40,933 nucleotides of DNA, from the IMG/VR virus record IMGVR_UViG_3300042939_000312, positions 1 to 40,933 of that record. One strand, 5' to 3'. Below, piece by piece: positions 39,709 to 40,933 of this stretch (position 1 is its first letter; each line of letters begins with the position of its first letter). The notes beneath the pieces are model-generated. The model worked only from the letters and a program-made list of their open reading frames with translations, did no database searches and was not told where the DNA came from. A program made the translations under genes and the position numbers. This DNA comes from a virus.

Positions 39709-40933
39709 CGCAAGACCTCCACGTCCTCTTCGGCGTTAGAAAAGACAATGTTCACAGCATCAGTGGCAGTAAACTCGTACTGCTTAGTGCGGTATTGGTT
39801 GCGTCTTATGTCGGTAACAATGAAGTCGTACTCGCCTATAGCCCCTAAGCTAAATTCCTTGACGTTCGACCAGGTGCGGTTATCAATCTTGTACCGAAGC
39901 ATAAGCCGTGGAACCCTGTCCGATAGCCCCTGCCCGCGCTTAGCCCTAAAGCGTACCTCGTTACACTGCTTAACCTTGGATGTTCCGTTATCAATATGAC
40001 CAGTCAGCCTTGCAAGCCGGATAACATCACCGTCATCGTCTGCGTATCCCCTGCCTAGCTCTGCAACCTTTAATACATCCCGTCGGCCAATAAGGTGTAG
40101 CCCCCATCTTTCGGCATAGCAGTAAGCACTACCTGCCCAACGCTCATATGCAGCGTCCGATAGATTCCACTTACCCCACTCTCCCCAGTCATCAACCGTC
40201 TGGTTGTACACGAGCGTCCTGCCATCAAACGGGAAGGAGAAGACAAAGAACACGTAGCCATCAATCTGAATCTTTTGCGCGATAGCATCGGATACTTTGC
40301 TCAAGCCCTGAAGCTCTCTATCAAACTTAGTGCTTAAACGCTCAACGCTTTTGCCAGTAAACCTAACGAGCCTACGGTTCTCGTCTAGCCAGTAGAGACT
40401 GTTTTCGTCTTCGATAACGGCACTAGGCGCAGAACACCCAGACTGAATGAATCCACCAGGGACGCGAGCAAACGGAGTCGTTCCATCGTTCTCCCATATC
40501 TCAATGCTTCGCTGACCAAAGAGGTAAATCTCTCGATTGTACACCTTAATCGCGTTCAGAAGGTCAGGACTTCCTGCTGCCGTAGCAAAACTAAGAGCGT
40601 TCCAACTCGTACCCGCATTTACATCAGACCAATAAAACTTATTCGAGCTATCAATCGCCAGGATGTAGCCATCAACAAACGCAATCTGACTTGCTGTAGT
40701 CGGAGCATCGGGGTCAGCTATGTAGGCAGGGGTACCACTAACAGGCGTATAAACAATCTTGCCCCCGTTGCAGCAATAAAAGTTAGTGCCGTCCACCGTC
40801 ATCGAGACAGGAGTACCCTGATTCAGTAATGGCGTTGAGGTTAGCTTGGTGACTACTGGCGTATTGGAAACATAAGTAAGCTGGTAAATATCACCGCCGC
40901 CTACCATCATCACCACATCCTTCTCCGCCCAGT
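39705..40933 (-). CDS. Packaged-DNA stabilisation / tail hub protein, P22 gp10-like (C-terminal part)
   Basis: Carries the C-terminal ~409 codons of the gp10-like protein and runs off the right edge in frame (WAEKDVVMMVGGGD at the edge). The unique part, 39705-40333, supplies KFDRELQGLSKVSDA, the VYNQTVDDWGEWGKWNLSDAAYERW motif and a terminal beta-strand region (YDFIVTDIRRNQYRTKQYEF). The overlapping part, 40334-40933, encodes nearly the same peptide as window positions 1-600, with most changes silent. Confidence 0.85.
   Translation of the reverse strand, partial: WAEKDVVMMVGGGDIYQLTYVSNTPVVTKLTSTPLLNQGTPVSMTVDGTNFYCCNGGKIVYTPVSGTPAYIADPDAPTTASQIAFVDGYILAIDSSNKFYWSDVNAGTSWNALSFATAAGSPDLLNAIKVYNREIYLFGQRSIEIWENDGTTPFARVPGGFIQSGCSAPSAVIEDENSLYWLDENRRLVRFTGKSVERLSTKFDRELQGLSKVSDAIAQKIQIDGYVFFVFSFPFDGRTLVYNQTVDDWGEWGKWNLSDAAYERWAGSAYCYAERWGLHLIGRRDVLKVAELGRGYADDDGDVIRLARLTGHIDNGTSKVKQCNEVRFRAKRGQGLSDRVPRLMLRYKIDNRTWSNVKEFSLGAIGEYDFIVTDIRRNQYRTKQYEFTATDAVNIVFSNAEEDVEVLR
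40334..40933. repeat. Right copy of diverged 600-bp terminal overlap
   Basis: Counterpart of positions 1-600. Mismatches cluster towards both ends of the copy, while positions equivalent to 121-180 have a single change. This suggests two real sequence variants, not random sequencing error. Confidence 0.95.

Overview
The window is essentially one complete genome of a short-tailed (podovirus-like) double-stranded DNA phage, probably infecting a Gram-negative bacterium. The evidence is a P22-type portal, head-to-tail adaptor (gp4-like) and packaged-DNA stabilisation/tail hub protein (gp10-like), combined with an N4-gp56-family major capsid protein, a large terminase, large ejection-type proteins, a lysis cassette with signal peptides, and no bacterial housekeeping genes. 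The first 600 bases and the last 600 bases are the same stretch of the gp10-like gene at about 89% identity. Joining the ends through this overlap restores one gene of 472 codons, so the map is best read as a circle (a circularly permuted or closed assembly). The two end copies are not identical, which suggests they come from different strain variants.

Layout on the circle. (1) A late leftward (minus) block runs from about 9.8 kb down to 1, continues across the join into 40.9 kb and ends near 22.6 kb. Its order is 113-aa gene, TerL, portal, scaffold, major capsid, capsid-associated protein, adaptor, tail fibre, fibre chaperone, gp10-like hub, collagen-like protein, structural proteins including a 1355-aa beta-helix tailspike, ejection-type proteins up to 1315 aa, and lysis genes. 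(2) A control region lies at 11.3-12.3 kb, with a small HTH protein (possible small terminase), a Cro-like XRE repressor, and three CAAG-N4-CTTG palindromes between the divergent transcription units. (3) A rightward (plus) early block runs from 12.26 to 22.65 kb: ArdC-like antirestriction protein, small accessory genes including a second transglycosylase/lipoprotein/membrane-protein set, tyrosine recombinase, then a tightly overlapping replication/recombination operon (RepA-like ATPase, RecE-like exonuclease, SSB-like protein, a run of very small genes, and a PDDEXK nuclease).

Two plus-strand islands interrupt the leftward block. One at 9.9-11.1 kb has a densely structured stretch of about 430 nt that looks like a large noncoding RNA, followed by a small basic peptide and an HNH/recombinase-domain fusion. 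The other is a single secreted-protein gene at 24.4 kb.

The most unusual signals are the structured RNA candidate next to the HNH gene; a 9-mer, GACTAGCAA, present six times exactly plus variants only in front of plus-strand genes; the operator array; dispersed TGAnCGATAA-type sites; a GC-rich inserted segment inside the tailspike; and tandem shuffled small-gene modules in the early operon. The recombinase plus repressor hint at a temperate or formerly temperate phage, but no attachment site could be identified. The structural, packaging and recombination assignments are recognised from motifs by eye; no database search was run.
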